From Pollutimonas nitritireducens (GTDB lineage: Bacteria; Pseudomonadota; Gammaproteobacteria; Burkholderiales; Burkholderiaceae_B): a DNA stretch of 64,000 nt. Below, one piece after another: positions 63,781-64,000 of this stretch. Each line of letters starts with the position of its first letter. Position 1 is the stretch's first letter. The DNA is taken from positions 62,001-126,000 of the forward strand of contig NZ_PDNV01000003.1 of NCBI RefSeq assembly GCF_002849615.1, given 5' to 3'. Under the pieces are notes generated by a model. That model was not told the DNA's origin. It saw only the letters and a program-made list of their open reading frames with translations, and searched no databases. The position numbers were made by a program, and so were the translations under genes.

Positions 63781-63966
63781 GTGCGCATTATGCACCCTGC
63801 CCCAAAGCCCCATAAGAAAATGGAGCTGCGAAGAATATATGCCTCCGTCTATATGGCATCGCTTGAACGACATTACGAGTGCTCGGAATGTAATACGGTC
63901 TGGATACGCCGTACTGACCCCGATGGTGTTGATACGGAATTCCACCCGGTAAAGGCAGAGCCTTGA
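63781..63966 (+). CDS. Uncertain small ORF with a CxxC pair
   Basis: About 61 residues from GTG 63781 or 48 from ATG 63820. The C-terminal half RHYECSECNTVWIRRTDPDG has a half zinc-ribbon-like CSEC and looks protein-like. No partner or family is recognised, and the window ends just after it. Confidence 0.4.
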   Translation: MRIMHPAPKPHKKMELRRIYASVYMASLERHYECSECNTVWIRRTDPDGVDTEFHPVKAEP

Positions 63967-64000
63967 AAGATTTCAATGCTCCGCGCCATGTCGATCCGCA

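Overview
The window looks like chromosome from a betaproteobacterium of the order Burkholderiales, most likely the family Alcaligenaceae (Bordetella / Achromobacter / Pusillimonas-like). This is judged from protein character and gene order (aroQ-accB-accC-prmA-zinc-ribbon DUF3426; argC-DUF6776-erpA-anmK-M23 peptidase-tyrS; glyA-nrdR-ribD-ribE), from the Bug-type solute-binding protein, and from the lysine/alanine-rich H1-like histone. No database search was possible. Most of the window is ordinary core genome. The accessory material is a sugar-acid cluster with IS scars (about 42.1-45.4 kb) and the last 4 kb.

Layout. 1-3.8 kb (minus): an RNase II-type exonuclease cut by the window edge, a YqiA-like esterase and mpl. 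3.9-10.5 kb (plus): a TlpA-like thioredoxin, aroQ, accB-accC, prmA, a DUF3426 protein, a PfkB kinase and a glycine-zipper lipoprotein. 10.6-20.2 kb (minus): yggT, an H1-like histone, nrdB and nrdA with a well-defined NrdR-type control region, then a fused indolepyruvate ferredoxin oxidoreductase diverging from an Lrp/AsnC regulator. 20.8-29.9 kb: a CopD-like membrane protein, a lipoprotein, gltX, a GNAT/acyl-CoA-synthetase fusion, an esterase, yjgA/darP, pmbA and an orphan TRAP binding protein. 30.2-41.9 kb: rplM-rpsI, argC, a DUF6776 protein, erpA, anmK, an M23 peptidase, tyrS, a PEBP protein, glyA, nrdR, ribD and ribE.

42-48.5 kb: tRNA-Ser(GGA) followed by nested ISL3-family scars, then a GntR regulator - KdgD - Bug transporter cluster, pckG and a YdjM-like membrane hydrolase. 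48.7-60.1 kb: a 55-residue protein, trhO, a GST, fabI, mltD, gloB, a methyltransferase, rnhA, an RND efflux pair, dnaQ and tRNA-Val(CAC). The order mltD-gloB-methyltransferase-rnhA-dnaQ-tRNA resembles enterobacteria, except that the RND pump sits between rnhA and dnaQ. 60.1-64 kb: an intact ISL3-family element, an array of 23-bp repeats that looks like an IS21-type end, and several small genes. Two of these (a CsbD-family gene and an unknown one) have nearly identical sigma-54-like promoters.

Regulation is the best new information here. The nrdA promoter carries two NrdR boxes 31 bp apart, one on the -10, and nrdR lies in the same window. A perfect 15-bp palindrome lies between the Lrp-family gene and the oxidoreductase. 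A GntR-type operator covers the -35 of the kdgD promoter. Paired -24/-12 promoters precede the small genes near the right end. I did not find a clear novel multi-gene system such as a defence island, CRISPR array or biosynthetic cluster.
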